This document shows positions 1-7,561 of a stretch of DNA of 64,000 nucleotides, in pieces. The position numbers were made by a program, and so were the translations under genes. The notes under the pieces are model-generated. The model was not told the DNA's origin and did no database searches. It worked only from the letters and a program-made list of their open reading frames with translations. Within the stretch, counting starts at the first letter, position 1. Every line of letters begins with the position of its first letter. Where the stretch lies: contig NZ_FOBV01000003.1 in assembly GCF_900109935.1 (NCBI RefSeq), forward strand, positions 248,001-312,000, read 5' to 3'. This stretch comes from Chryseobacterium taichungense. Lineage in GTDB: Bacteria; Bacteroidota; Bacteroidia; Flavobacteriales; Weeksellaceae.

Positions 1-157
1 AACGGGCTATTTCATACCATTTTCCAAGATATCTGTCAGCATTGAAATTTTGAACAGCAGTAGCTCCTTTCGGAATTCCTACCGAGCATGAATTTAAAAT
101 AATGAGCCCTAAAACTCCCAAAGAAACCGGGATTACAATCTTTTGCAAAGTTTTCAT
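1..157 (-). CDS. Bacterial lipocalin (Blc-like) lipoprotein, C-terminal part outside the window
   Basis: Reading the minus strand from the ATG at 157 gives 52 residues that run off the left edge. The start MKTLQKIVIP is followed by a hydrophobic stretch and the lipobox LNSC (Cys about residue 23), so the product is predicted to be a lipoprotein. The segment YLGKWYEIAR near the edge is the first conserved block of bacterial lipocalins, around the invariant GxW. Family knowledge: Blc proteins are small barrels that bind lysophospholipids or other hydrophobic ligands at the outer membrane. Only about a third of the expected 170-180 residues is visible, so the ligand cannot be inferred. Confidence 0.8.
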   Translation of the reverse strand, partial: MKTLQKIVIPVSLGVLGLIILNSCSVGIPKGATAVQNFNADRYLGKWYEIAR

Positions 158-188
158 AATATAATCTTTTGTGTGGTACGTTAAACTT

Positions 189-196
189 CAAAAATA
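189..196 (-). promoter_or_regulatory. -7 promoter box of the lipocalin gene
   Basis: The minus strand reads TATTTTTG here, a full match to the Bacteroidota -7 consensus TAnnTTTG, 31 nt upstream of the lipocalin ATG. No TTTG is found at the expected -33 distance, so the call rests on the -7 box alone. Confidence 0.4.
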
Positions 197-351
197 GTGC
201 CTTAGAGTTAGAAATATTAACCTTAAAAAGAATTCAAATTAATAAATGTACCACAAGTTACAAACATTTAAATCTTTTGTTAACTGAATATTAATTATGG
301 TTTACTTTTTGTTATCAACCTAAAATCTAAACCACAATAAAATATTACAAT

Positions 352-732
352 ATGATAACGATTATTCCAGAAGCTCCGGAAAATGTTGCGGCTTTCAATG
401 CAACGGGAGAAGTAACCAAAGAAGATTTTGAAAACCTGGTAATTCCGAGGGTAAAACAGAAGGTAGATCAGTTTAATGAGCTGAATTATCTTTTGTACCT
501 GGACACTGATCTGGATAATTTTACCATGGGGGCCTGGTTGCAGGATGCGCTTTTAGGATTAAAAAACTTAACAAAGTGGAACAGAACCGCTATTGTTACA
601 GACAAAGAGGGTGTACAGAATTTTACTGATATTTTCAGTGTACTCATGCCGGGGGAATTTAAGTCTTTCCCTAAAGGAAACCTTTACAATGCACTCTATT
701 GGTGCAAAAACGGCAATGAAGTCGAAGCGTAA
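352..732 (+). CDS. STAS/SEC14-like (SpoIIAA-like, DUF3478-type) protein
   Basis: This 126-residue cytosolic protein has no signal peptide or membrane segment. The order of elements (short N-terminal strands, the helix EDFENLVIPRVKQKVDQ, the strand LLYLDTD, the MGAWLQDALLG helix, and a late strand with TAIVTD) fits the SpoIIAA-like/STAS-SEC14 family. That family is widespread and mostly uncharacterised. It stands alone, convergent with the MFS gene, and is separated from it by a shared hairpin. The ATG follows an A-rich stretch typical of this phylum. The family call is fairly secure; the cellular role is unknown. Confidence 0.75.
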   Translation: MITIIPEAPENVAAFNATGEVTKEDFENLVIPRVKQKVDQFNELNYLLYLDTDLDNFTMGAWLQDALLGLKNLTKWNRTAIVTDKEGVQNFTDIFSVLMPGEFKSFPKGNLYNALYWCKNGNEVEA

Positions 733-757
733 TTTATGCTTATTATAAAAACAAAAC

Positions 758-789
758 GGACCGTCTTTTAAAGATGGTCCATTTTTATT
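758..789. terminator. Bidirectional hairpin terminator between the STAS-like and MFS genes
   Basis: GGACCGTCTT (758-767) and AAGATGGTCC (771-780) form a 10-bp stem with one G-U pair and a 3-nt loop. The right side is followed by a T-rich tail and the left side is preceded by an A-rich one, so it can serve both convergent genes. Confidence 0.8.
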
Positions 790-1986
790 TTATTTTTCGC
801 AGGAAACACATTCAGTCAATGTTTCATTGTTTGTTTTTGAGGCATACAAATATCTGTATCGTATACTGATAATTAGACCTATGACGGTCATGACTACGCC
901 AACAAGAGAAGGGTAATTGTAACTATATCCTTTCTCCAAAGGAATCCCTCCAAGAAAAGCGCCCATTGCATTGGCAATATTAAAGGCGGCCTGCATAAAG
1001 GCGGCTGCCATCATTTCGCTTTTGGGAGCAGCTTTCATCATCATAATATTGATCGGTGCCGATACAGACATTGACAATGCGCCGCAAATAAAGGTAAGGG
1101 TAAGCGAAACATTACGATATTCTGACAGAAAAAAGACCCCGGCCAAAGAAAGCATCATTAAAAATAGCAATAATGAACATGTCTTCTCAGGGCTCAGACG
1201 ATCGGATAAATATCCTCCGACAAGATTTCCTACTACCATTCCGGCTCCTGCCAAAATCATCACATAAGCCATATAGCTTTCTTCTATTCCAGAAACAATG
1301 GTCATAAGCGGTGTAATATAGCTGAACCATGTAAATAATCCACCGAAGCCTATAGCTGTTATCATTAGGACCAGCCAGGCCTGTCTTTTCTGTAAAAATT
1401 TGATTTCTTCTTTAAAATGAGTCTCCTGATTTGATCTCAGGTCAGGAAGCCATAATTTAATAAACAGAAGAGCAAGCAGTCCGATCACCGAAACAATGGC
1501 AAAATACCATCTCCAGTGAAAAGTATGACCAATATAAGTCACCAGAGGAACCATGGCAAGATTGGCAATAGTAAGCCCCGTGAACATGAGTGAAATATTA
1601 AAAGCTTCTCTACCTTTTGTTGCCATTCTGGCCGCAACTACAGTTCCGACCCCGAAAAATGCTCCGTGAGGAAGACCAGAGAGAAAACGGATGATCATCA
1701 TGGTTGTATAATTTGGGGCCAATGCTGACAAAGCATTAAATAAAGTAAAAATGATCATCAGAGCCATCAATACTTTTTTTGGAGGAAATTTTACGGAATA
1801 TCCGATAAGAACCGGTGCGCCCACTACAACACCAAAAGCATAGGCAGAGATCAGGTGACCGGCCTCAGGAATACTGATCTGTAAAGTTTTTGCCATATCG
1901 GGGAGTAATCCCATAATGGTAAATTCCGTAGTTCCTATTCCTAGGCCACCAATTGCCAGAGGAATAATTTTTTTATCTATTTTCAT
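790..1986 (-). CDS. MFS drug/sugar efflux transporter (AraJ/YdhP-like DHA1 family)
   Basis: The 398-residue protein has about 12 hydrophobic segments, the usual size for a DHA1-type major facilitator exporter. The N-terminal GIGTTEFTIMGLLPDMA is the TEF..MGLLP signature seen in AraJ/NepI/YdhP-like exporters, and RFLSGLPHGAFFGVG fits the conserved helix-4 region. It is predicted to be an inner-membrane proton antiporter; the substrate cannot be told from sequence. It is a single gene with a shared terminator at its 3' end and the gene-poor lipA side at its 5' end. Confidence 0.85.
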   Translation of the reverse strand: MKIDKKIIPLAIGGLGIGTTEFTIMGLLPDMAKTLQISIPEAGHLISAYAFGVVVGAPVLIGYSVKFPPKKVLMALMIIFTLFNALSALAPNYTTMMIIRFLSGLPHGAFFGVGTVVAARMATKGREAFNISLMFTGLTIANLAMVPLVTYIGHTFHWRWYFAIVSVIGLLALLFIKLWLPDLRSNQETHFKEEIKFLQKRQAWLVLMITAIGFGGLFTWFSYITPLMTIVSGIEESYMAYVMILAGAGMVVGNLVGGYLSDRLSPEKTCSLLLFLMMLSLAGVFFLSEYRNVSLTLTFICGALSMSVSAPINIMMMKAAPKSEMMAAAFMQAAFNIANAMGAFLGGIPLEKGYSYNYPSLVGVVMTVIGLIISIRYRYLYASKTNNETLTECVSCEK

Positions 1987-2167
1987 TATCTTCTTTAAAA
2001 GTGCAAAATTCGGCAGAAATAATCATTTTAACTTTAACCAAAATGATATAAATTTCCACTATATTAACCTGATAAGTTAAATTTAAACTAAATATTAATC
2101 AAAAAAGAACATAAAATTAAATTTTGGAAGAGGATACCTATACAATTCCAATTACTTTTTATGTGTT

Positions 2168-2197
2168 AAAAAAATCGCTCCGTGAGTGAAGCGATTT
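2168..2197 (-). terminator. Terminator of lipA
   Basis: Reading the minus strand, AAATCGCT (2197-2190) pairs with AGCGATTT (2179-2172) around a 10-nt loop and runs into seven T residues. It begins 6 nt after the lipA stop codon. Confidence 0.85.
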
Positions 2198-2202
2198 GTA
2201 TT

Positions 2203-3069
2203 TTAGTGAATATGTTTTTCTGCGTGATAAGAGCTCCGTACCAACGGCGAACTCTCAACATGCCTGAAACCTAAACTTCTCGCAAAATCTCCAAGTTCAT
2301 CAAACTCTTCGGGAGTGATAAATCTTTTCACGGGAAGATGTTTTTTTGTCGGCTGCAGATATTGCCCCAATGTGATGACATCTACATTTGCATTCCTGAT
2401 ATCTTCAATAGTCTGGAAAACTTCATCTTTTGTTTCACCCAATCCCAGCATCACTCCGGTTTTGGTCCTTCTTTGTCCTGCTTCTTTTAAATATCTCAGT
2501 ACTTCAAGACTGCGCTCGTATTTTGCCTGGATTCTAACTTCTCTTGTCAAACGTTTTACAGTTTCCATATTGTGGGAAATCACTTCGGGTGCTACATCAA
2601 CTAATCTGTCGATATGCTTTGTTATTCCCTGAAAATCCGGAATAAGTGTTTCCATCGTTGTACCCGGAGATATTCTTCTTACCGCATTTACTGTTTCTGC
2701 CCAGAGAATTGATCCCATGTCTTTCAAATCATCACGGTCTACGGAAGTTAAAACGGCATGCTTTATTTTCATTAATTTTATCGAGCGTGCTACTTTTTCC
2801 GGTTCGTCCCAGTTTACATCAAGCGGCTTTCCGGTTTTAACTCCACAAAATCCGCAGCTTCGCGTACAGATATTTCCTAGAATCATGAAGGTTGCCGTTC
2901 CTTCTCCCCAGCATTCACCCATATTCGGGCAGCTTCCGCTCTGGCAAATTGTATTTAATTTATATTTATCAACCAAAGTTCGCAGTTCCCTGTAATTCTT
3001 GCCGGTAGGAAGTTTTACACGAATCCATTTTGGTTTCTGAACAGTTGTATTTTGAATTAAATCCTCCAT
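2203..3069 (-). CDS. lipA: Lipoyl synthase (radical SAM)
   Basis: LipA inserts two sulfur atoms into the octanoyl group of lipoyl carrier domains (E2 and H proteins). Both cluster-binding sets are present in the 288-residue form: C42/C47/C53 (auxiliary cluster, [12 protein letters not shown]) and C68/C72/C75 (radical SAM CxxxCxxC, CTRSCGFC). The C-terminal RSSY block supplies the conserved serine ligand region. An upstream in-frame start at 3174 would add 35 unconserved residues and overlap the promoter, so the ATG at 3069 is chosen; a TAnnTTTG box lies 20 nt before it. Length and motifs are those of a complete enzyme. Confidence 0.97.
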   Translation of the reverse strand: MEDLIQNTTVQKPKWIRVKLPTGKNYRELRTLVDKYKLNTICQSGSCPNMGECWGEGTATFMILGNICTRSCGFCGVKTGKPLDVNWDEPEKVARSIKLMKIKHAVLTSVDRDDLKDMGSILWAETVNAVRRISPGTTMETLIPDFQGITKHIDRLVDVAPEVISHNMETVKRLTREVRIQAKYERSLEVLRYLKEAGQRRTKTGVMLGLGETKDEVFQTIEDIRNANVDVITLGQYLQPTKKHLPVKRFITPEEFDELGDFARSLGFRHVESSPLVRSSYHAEKHIH

Positions 3070-3089
3070 GTAAATCTCAAATTGAGGGT

Positions 3090-3097
3090 CAAAGTTA
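3090..3097 (-). promoter_or_regulatory. -7 promoter box of lipA
   Basis: The minus strand reads TAACTTTG, matching TAnnTTTG, 20 nt upstream of the chosen lipA ATG. A TTTG lies further upstream with a 22-nt spacer, longer than the usual 19-20. The box supports the short lipA start. Confidence 0.55.
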
Positions 3098-3177
3098 GTG
3101 AATTTTTTATCGAAACAATCAAAGACAGAGATTGATGAAACATATAATTTTGTAATTTTAAATTCAAATACCAATTC

Positions 3178-3810
3178 ATGAAAATTACATTCTGTTTTTT
3201 ATTCGGATTTATAAATCTATTTTGTTTTGCACAGGAAGAATTTAAACCGGCAGGTGCAACTGTTATTGAAACTGTTGACGGAGATCTTGACGGAGATGTT
3301 GTTCCTGAGAAAGTAATCATTTACAATACAAAAGATACTACTGAGTATGGAAACATCCGTGAAATACAAATTTTAAAGAAAGTGAATAATAAATGGACGA
3401 TCCTGGAGAAGTCAAGAAATGCGATCCTGAAAAGCAATGATGGTGGAATGATGGGCGATCCTTATCAGTCAACCGAGATAAAAAACGGAATTCTGATGAT
3501 TACACAGGCGGGGGGAAGCAGCTGGAAATGGGGCTATACGGATAAATACAGATTTCAGAACGGTCGTTTTGAACTTATCGGCTACTCATCCAGCAGCGGA
3601 AAACCAGAAGAATATTGGACTGATGTGGATTTTAATTTGTCTACAGGACAATTAACTTTTGAAAAAGAAGTTGAAAATACGAAAGAATACGGACCCTCGA
3701 AAAAAGAAAACCTAATAAAGAAAGGCATAAAGCTTAATCTTCAAAACAGAAATCAAAAAGAAAGAATTGAAATTCTTCTTCCGAAAACGAAGGAGAAAGT
3801 TTACTTATAA
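3178..3810 (+). CDS. Secreted protein of unknown function
   Basis: The 210-residue product starts with a clear signal peptide ([19 protein letters not shown], cleavage after CFAQ). The mature part opens with an acidic [17 protein letters not shown] segment, resembling calcium-binding repeats of FG-GAP-like proteins, and then alternates beta-prone and aromatic stretches, among them [16 protein letters not shown] do not recognise a named family. It is probably periplasmic or exported. A -7-like TAATTTTG lies at 3145-3152. The gene is divergent from lipA and convergent with the sigma factor gene, so no operon partner suggests a role. Confidence 0.65.
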   Translation: MKITFCFLFGFINLFCFAQEEFKPAGATVIETVDGDLDGDVVPEKVIIYNTKDTTEYGNIREIQILKKVNNKWTILEKSRNAILKSNDGGMMGDPYQSTEIKNGILMITQAGGSSWKWGYTDKYRFQNGRFELIGYSSSSGKPEEYWTDVDFNLSTGQLTFEKEVENTKEYGPSKKENLIKKGIKLNLQNRNQKERIEILLPKTKEKVYL

Positions 3811-3822
3811 AAATGAATACCG

Positions 3823-4383
3823 CTAATTATCTTCAAATTCATTATTTTTAAGAAGTTCGGCCAATACCTTTTTAGCCCTCATGACGCGCACTTTTGTATT
3901 GGCTACGGAAATTCCGAGTTCTTCTGCAATTTCTTTAATACTTTTTTCCTCAAAAAACCGCAATCTGATAATATCCTGATAATTGACATCCAAAGATTCT
4001 ATGGTTTTAATGATCTTTTTCTGCTCTTCCTCAGAAATCATGAGTTCTTCCGGAGATTTGGCATATTGATTTTTTACTTCTTCCAGATTTTCTGTAGGAT
4101 CCTGATTTTCGCGGCTTTTTCTTCTCCAGAAATCAATAATGGTATTCTGGGCAATGGTAAGCACCCAGGTCTTAAACTGAAAATGAGGATCATACATATC
4201 CAGCTTTGATAAGACCTTTGAGAAAACATTCACTGTGATTTCGTCGGCATCATTTTCATCATGAACTTTTTTCATCACAAAAGAAAAAACATCAACCCAA
4301 AAGATGTTGATGAGCTTTGTCTGAGCTTTCTGGTCTTTTTCCTTTGCTTTACCGATCAGCTGGAATAATTGTTCGTCGTTCAT
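3823..4383 (-). CDS. ECF-type RNA polymerase sigma factor
   Basis: The 186-residue protein has sigma-70 region 2 (DADEITVNVFSKVL through the FKTWVLTIAQNTIIDFWRR helix) and region 4 (YQDIIRLRFFEEKS followed by the IAEELGISVANTKVRVMRAK helix-turn-helix). There is no region 1 or 3, as in ECF sigma factors. The ATG at 4383 is preferred over a TTG at 4392, which would lie inside the -7 box. No anti-sigma gene is adjacent: the next minus-strand gene downstream is lipA, and the gene between them is on the plus strand. Its promoter is close to the primary-sigma consensus, so it is likely transcribed by the housekeeping polymerase. Confidence 0.9.
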   Translation of the reverse strand: MNDEQLFQLIGKAKEKDQKAQTKLINIFWVDVFSFVMKKVHDENDADEITVNVFSKVLSKLDMYDPHFQFKTWVLTIAQNTIIDFWRRKSRENQDPTENLEEVKNQYAKSPEELMISEEEQKKIIKTIESLDVNYQDIIRLRFFEEKSIKEIAEELGISVANTKVRVMRAKKVLAELLKNNEFEDN

Positions 4384-4389
4384 TATTAA

Positions 4390-4421
4390 CAAATATAATT
4401 GTTTTCAGCTGAAAATACAAA
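4390..4421 (-). promoter_or_regulatory. Bacteroidota-type promoter of the sigma factor gene
   Basis: On the minus strand TTTG (4421-4418), a 20-nt spacer and TATATTTG (4397-4390) match the -33/-7 consensus. The -7 box ends 6 nt before the ATG at 4383, so the transcript should have almost no leader. Confidence 0.7.
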
Positions 4422-4486
4422 GCAGGATATCAAATGAATTTTTTCTGTAAAGTTGATATTGCCGACTAAAGTTTAGCCCTGATCGC

Positions 4487-4584
4487 AGCATTTGTCTGAG
4501 CTCATTTTTTTGATTTCGGCGCGGCAGCTTCGCTGCCGCGCCGAAATCAAAAAAAATAGCGAGTGCGGAGAGCAGGAAAATGCT
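4487..4584. repeat. Compound palindromic (REP/MITE-like) element between divergent genes
   Basis: The core at 4505-4555 is a perfect 24-bp inverted repeat with a TTC loop; its GC-rich part reads GATTTCGGCGCGGCAGC and its ends are T and A runs. Outside the core, AGCATTTGTCTGAGCTC (4487-4503) and the reverse complement of 4568-4584, AGCATTTTCCTGCTCTC, form an outer imperfect inverted pair. The element fills much of the 310-bp gap between the divergent sigma factor and tyrS genes, where no terminator is needed. A second palindrome with the same GGCGCGG core and TTC loop follows tyrS. Confidence 0.75.
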
Positions 4585-4659
4585 TCTAAAAAAGAAATTA
4601 AACGTTTAGATAATTATAAATGACAGACTCTTCCCTTCCCCTTATTTCCCTGAAATGAT

Positions 4660-4667
4660 TATCTTTG
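4660..4667 (+). promoter_or_regulatory. -7 promoter box of tyrS
   Basis: TATCTTTG matches TAnnTTTG and lies 26 nt before the tyrS ATG, giving a leader of about 20 nt. No convincing TTTG lies 19-20 nt upstream. It is on the tyrS side of the palindromic element. Confidence 0.55.
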
Positions 4668-4693
4668 CACATTAAATTTTAAAGTTAAAAATA

Positions 4694-5989
4694 ATGAACT
4701 CTTTTATTGAAGAATTGAAATGGCGCGGTCTTTTTGCAGACATGATGCCCGGAACGGATGAACAACTGAATAAGGAAATGACAACGGCCTATATCGGTTT
4801 TGATCCTACCGCAGATTCTTTACATATTGGAAGTCTTATTCAGATAAAAATTCTCGCTCATTTTCAGCAGCACGGTCATAAGCCGATTGCTCTGGTAGGT
4901 GGCGCTACGGGAATGATTGGTGATCCTTCCGGAAAATCTGCTGAGAGAAATCTTCTGGACGAAGAAACACTTCTTCATTATGTTGACTGTTTAAAAAACC
5001 AGCTGTCGAGATTCCTGGACTTTTCAGGGAATGAGCCTAATAAGGCTGAACTGGTAAATAATTATGACTGGATGAAAAATATCTCTTTCCTTGATTTCGC
5101 AAAAAATGTAGGAAAGAATATTACGGTAAACTATATGATGGCAAAAGATTCCGTGAAAAAGAGGTTTTCAGGAGAATCCGGAGCGGAAGGAATGAGCTTT
5201 ACTGAATTTACCTACCAGCTGATCCAGGGATATGACTTCCTGCATCTGTACCAGAACAACAATGTAAAACTTCAGATGGGAGGTTCTGACCAGTGGGGAA
5301 ATATTACGACAGGTACAGAATTGATCCGCAGAAAAGCTCAGGGAGAAGCATTCGCATTAACCGTTCCTCTGATTACAAAAGCTGACGGTTCAAAATTCGG
5401 AAAGTCTGAGAGCGGAGAAAATTACTGGCTCGATAAAAAGAAAACATCACCTTATAAATTTTACCAGTTCTGGCTAAATGCTACGGATGATGATGCTGAA
5501 AGGTTTATTAAATTTTACACTTTCCTTGGAAAAGAAGAAATTGAATCCCTGATTGAAAATCACAAAACAGCTCCAAATGAGAGAAAGCTTCAAAAAAAGC
5601 TGGCTGAAGAAGTAACGGTGTGGGTTCATGGAAGAGAAGAATATGAAAAGGCTCTGAAAGCTTCAGAAATTCTTTTTGGACGTTCAACGGCTGAAGATAT
5701 GGTAAGTTTGGATGAAGCCACTTTTCTGGAACTGTTTGATGGTGTTCCTCAAAAGGAAATCGCAAAATCTGATGCCTTAGGAATAAATATCATCGATCTC
5801 CTTTCTGAAAAATCAGGTTTTTTAAAATCAAAGAGTGAGGCATCAAGAGAAATCAAAGGCAATGCAATTTCGGTTAACAAGCAAAAGGTTAATGAAACTT
5901 TTACAGCCAATGAAACTGATCTTATTGACGGTAAATTCTTATTACTGCAAAAAGGAAAGAAGAATTACTTTATTGTAAAAGCAATTTAA
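4694..5989 (+). CDS. tyrS: Tyrosyl-tRNA synthetase
   Basis: The 431-residue protein is a full-length bacterial class I TyrRS. The HIGH motif is HIGS (44-47), the tyrosine-binding loop contains GGSDQWGN (about 196-203), and the KMSKS loop is KFGKS (234-238). The C-terminal 80 residues form an S4-like RNA-binding domain ([15 protein letters not shown]). It is monocistronic, with a palindromic element on each side. There is no sign of a T-box leader: the leader is too short. Confidence 0.97.
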   Translation: MNSFIEELKWRGLFADMMPGTDEQLNKEMTTAYIGFDPTADSLHIGSLIQIKILAHFQQHGHKPIALVGGATGMIGDPSGKSAERNLLDEETLLHYVDCLKNQLSRFLDFSGNEPNKAELVNNYDWMKNISFLDFAKNVGKNITVNYMMAKDSVKKRFSGESGAEGMSFTEFTYQLIQGYDFLHLYQNNNVKLQMGGSDQWGNITTGTELIRRKAQGEAFALTVPLITKADGSKFGKSESGENYWLDKKKTSPYKFYQFWLNATDDDAERFIKFYTFLGKEEIESLIENHKTAPNERKLQKKLAEEVTVWVHGREEYEKALKASEILFGRSTAEDMVSLDEATFLELFDGVPQKEIAKSDALGINIIDLLSEKSGFLKSKSEASREIKGNAISVNKQKVNETFTANETDLIDGKFLLLQKGKKNYFIVKAI

Positions 5990-6009
5990 TTTCTTTCTTA
6001 CATTATAAT

Positions 6010-6050
6010 AAATTTTCGGCGCGGAATTTTCAATTCCGCGCCGAAAATTT
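6010..6050. repeat. Second GC-clamped palindrome, downstream of tyrS
   Basis: A perfect 19-bp inverted repeat with a TTC loop; the GC block reads TTTTCGGCGCGGAATT and its complement. The CGGCGCGG core and the loop match the palindrome upstream of tyrS, while the inner and outer base pairs differ but stay complementary. Here it starts 21 nt after the tyrS stop and is followed by a T-rich stretch, so it could act as a terminator. Confidence 0.75.
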
Positions 6051-6073
6051 TTCATTTTTACTACCTCAACAAA

Positions 6074-6098
6074 TAAAAAAAGACCGCAAAAGCGATCT
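6074..6098 (-). terminator. Terminator of the lipoprotein gene at 6122-6574
   Basis: On the minus strand AGATCGC (6098-6092), a TTTT loop and GCGGTCT (6087-6081) form a 7-bp stem with one G-U pair, followed by seven Ts. Confidence 0.75.
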
Positions 6099-6121
6099 CT
6101 TCATGTATTGTAAAATTAATC

Positions 6122-6574
6122 TTATAATTCTAAGAAGCTGTAATAAGTAGAAGTACTTTTTTCTCCTGATCCAATTACTTTACTTGTTTTGGCAAGTTCT
6201 CCGTCGACGTAGATATTTACGATCAATTCTGAATCTGAATATGGAAGAACTGCATTTGCAGCGATACTTAACTGAGACTGACTAGAACTTACAAACAGGT
6301 CTCCTGATGACCAGGTTAATCCTGTTGGGTTGAAAGTTGTCTCAGGACTTGTTCCTATCTGGGTAACAACAGCTTTAAAATTTACTGTAGGAGGCGTTGC
6401 TGGCGGAGGATTTGGACCTTTTACATTTATTTTTGCTTCCAACTGAATAATGTGATCCGTGAACTCATCTTCATCATCGTCTTTACAAGAGTTAAGAACA
6501 GAAATTACCGAAAACAACACGGCGAATAAAAAAGAAAGCTTAAGTAAACTTTTTGATTTGTAAAATTGCTTCAT
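6122..6574 (-). CDS. Small lipoprotein of unknown function
   Basis: The 150-residue product has a signal peptide with lipobox LNSC (Cys about residue 30), followed by an acidic DDDEDEF spacer. In Bacteroidota an acidic stretch next to the lipidated Cys is known as a surface-export signal, so surface display is possible. The rest is a single beta-rich domain with a Pro-rich segment (GPNPPPATPPTVNF) and no motif I recognise. It is monocistronic, with its own -7 box and terminator. Confidence 0.7.
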   Translation of the reverse strand: MKQFYKSKSLLKLSFLFAVLFSVISVLNSCKDDDEDEFTDHIIQLEAKINVKGPNPPPATPPTVNFKAVVTQIGTSPETTFNPTGLTWSSGDLFVSSSQSQLSIAANAVLPYSDSELIVNIYVDGELAKTSKVIGSGEKSTSTYYSFLEL

Positions 6575-6599
6575 TTTTCCAAATAGATTTTTAATGTTT

Positions 6600-6607
6600 C
6601 AAATATA
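6600..6607 (-). promoter_or_regulatory. -7 promoter box of the small lipoprotein gene
   Basis: The minus strand reads TATATTTG, a full TAnnTTTG match, 25 nt before the ATG at 6574. No clear -33 box. Confidence 0.5.
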
Positions 6608-6798
6608 GGTTTTTTATCAATATAAAAATATGTTTTATGAAAATTTTCCAACAAAGATTTCCAAAAAATATCAATTTAATAAATAATATTTCCTTTTTCT
6701 ATCTGATATGGGAAACTATATATTTCTAAAGCAGACAGTTTGTCATCGTATTGAGCATGGCTTCATTTTTATAGTATTAAATCATCATCATTTATAAT

Positions 6799-6806
6799 TA
6801 TCTTTG
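6799..6806 (+). promoter_or_regulatory. -7 promoter box abutting the esterase start codon
   Basis: TATCTTTG matches TAnnTTTG and ends only 4 nt before the ATG at 6811. In this phylum transcription starts a few nt after the box, so the mRNA would begin at or next to the start codon. Confidence 0.5.
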
Positions 6807-6810
6807 CTTC

Positions 6811-7449
6811 ATGAATTTAGACTACATTGTAAGAGAGCCGGAAAATATTACTCCACAAACGACAATTCTTTTTATGCTTCACGGCTATGGAAGCAATGAG
6901 CAGGATCTTTTCAGCTTCAGGGATACACTTCCTGATGACTGGATTATCGTAAGCTTCAGAGCCCCTAGAGAGACACAGTTTGAGGGATTTTCCTGGTACG
7001 ATATAGACTTTAGCAATCCTGATCGTTTTGTGGATGTCGAACAGGCAACAGAATCACTAAACAGTGTTTTGCAAAGCATTCTCAGCATCATCAATCATTA
7101 TGGAATTACAGAAGGTAAAACCCATCTTTGCGGCTTTAGTCAAGGTGGAATTCTGTGCTATGCCCTGGCATTGAAATACCCCGAAATGTTTAATTTAGTC
7201 GCCTGTCTGAGCAGTTATCCTGAGGAAAAATTATTGCAAGACATTGTTAAGGACAAGAAAAAACTTGAAAAATTACGTTTCTTCGTTTCCCATGGTACTG
7301 ATGATGCAGTAATTCCTTTAGATTGGGGAAGAAAAGCGGCTGATCTGTTATATGATCTTGGCTGTTATTTCACTTTCAGGGAGTATATGAGCGGGCACGG
7401 TGTAAACCAGAAAAACTATATGGATCTTATGGATTTCTTTTCCAAATAA
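6811..7449 (+). CDS. Phospholipase/carboxylesterase family alpha/beta hydrolase
   Basis: The 212-residue cytosolic enzyme fits the carboxylesterase 2 family. The early MLHGYGSNEQDL segment forms the oxyanion region, the nucleophile elbow is GFSQGG (Ser about 107), the acid is the Asp in HGTDDAVIP, and the catalytic His lies in MSGHGVN. The length is typical. There is no signal peptide. Natural substrates of such enzymes vary (acyl esters, lysophospholipids) and cannot be assigned here. It is a single gene with a strong terminator. Confidence 0.85.
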   Translation: MNLDYIVREPENITPQTTILFMLHGYGSNEQDLFSFRDTLPDDWIIVSFRAPRETQFEGFSWYDIDFSNPDRFVDVEQATESLNSVLQSILSIINHYGITEGKTHLCGFSQGGILCYALALKYPEMFNLVACLSSYPEEKLLQDIVKDKKKLEKLRFFVSHGTDDAVIPLDWGRKAADLLYDLGCYFTFREYMSGHGVNQKNYMDLMDFFSK

Positions 7450-7497
7450 GAACAATACGGAATTTAAAATTTCGCATTGATTATTCAAAAACAATAC

Positions 7498-7530
7498 AAG
7501 CATTCTTAAAATTAAGGATGCTTTTTTATT
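7498..7530 (+). terminator. Terminator of the esterase gene
   Basis: AAGCATTCTTAA (7498-7509) and TTAAGGATGCTT (7512-7523) form a 12-bp stem with one G-U pair, followed by a T run. Confidence 0.85.
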
Positions 7531-7561
7531 CGCATTGAGATAAAATGAGTAAATTCAGTAC

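Noticed and set aside
3070..3174. An N-terminal extension of LipA by 35 residues
   Set aside because: The extension is not part of the family, and a good -7 box lies inside it at 3090-3097.
4505..4693. A T-box or attenuator controlling tyrS
   Set aside because: The predicted start site is downstream of the palindrome, the leader is only about 20 nt, and no T-box specifier or antiterminator is visible.
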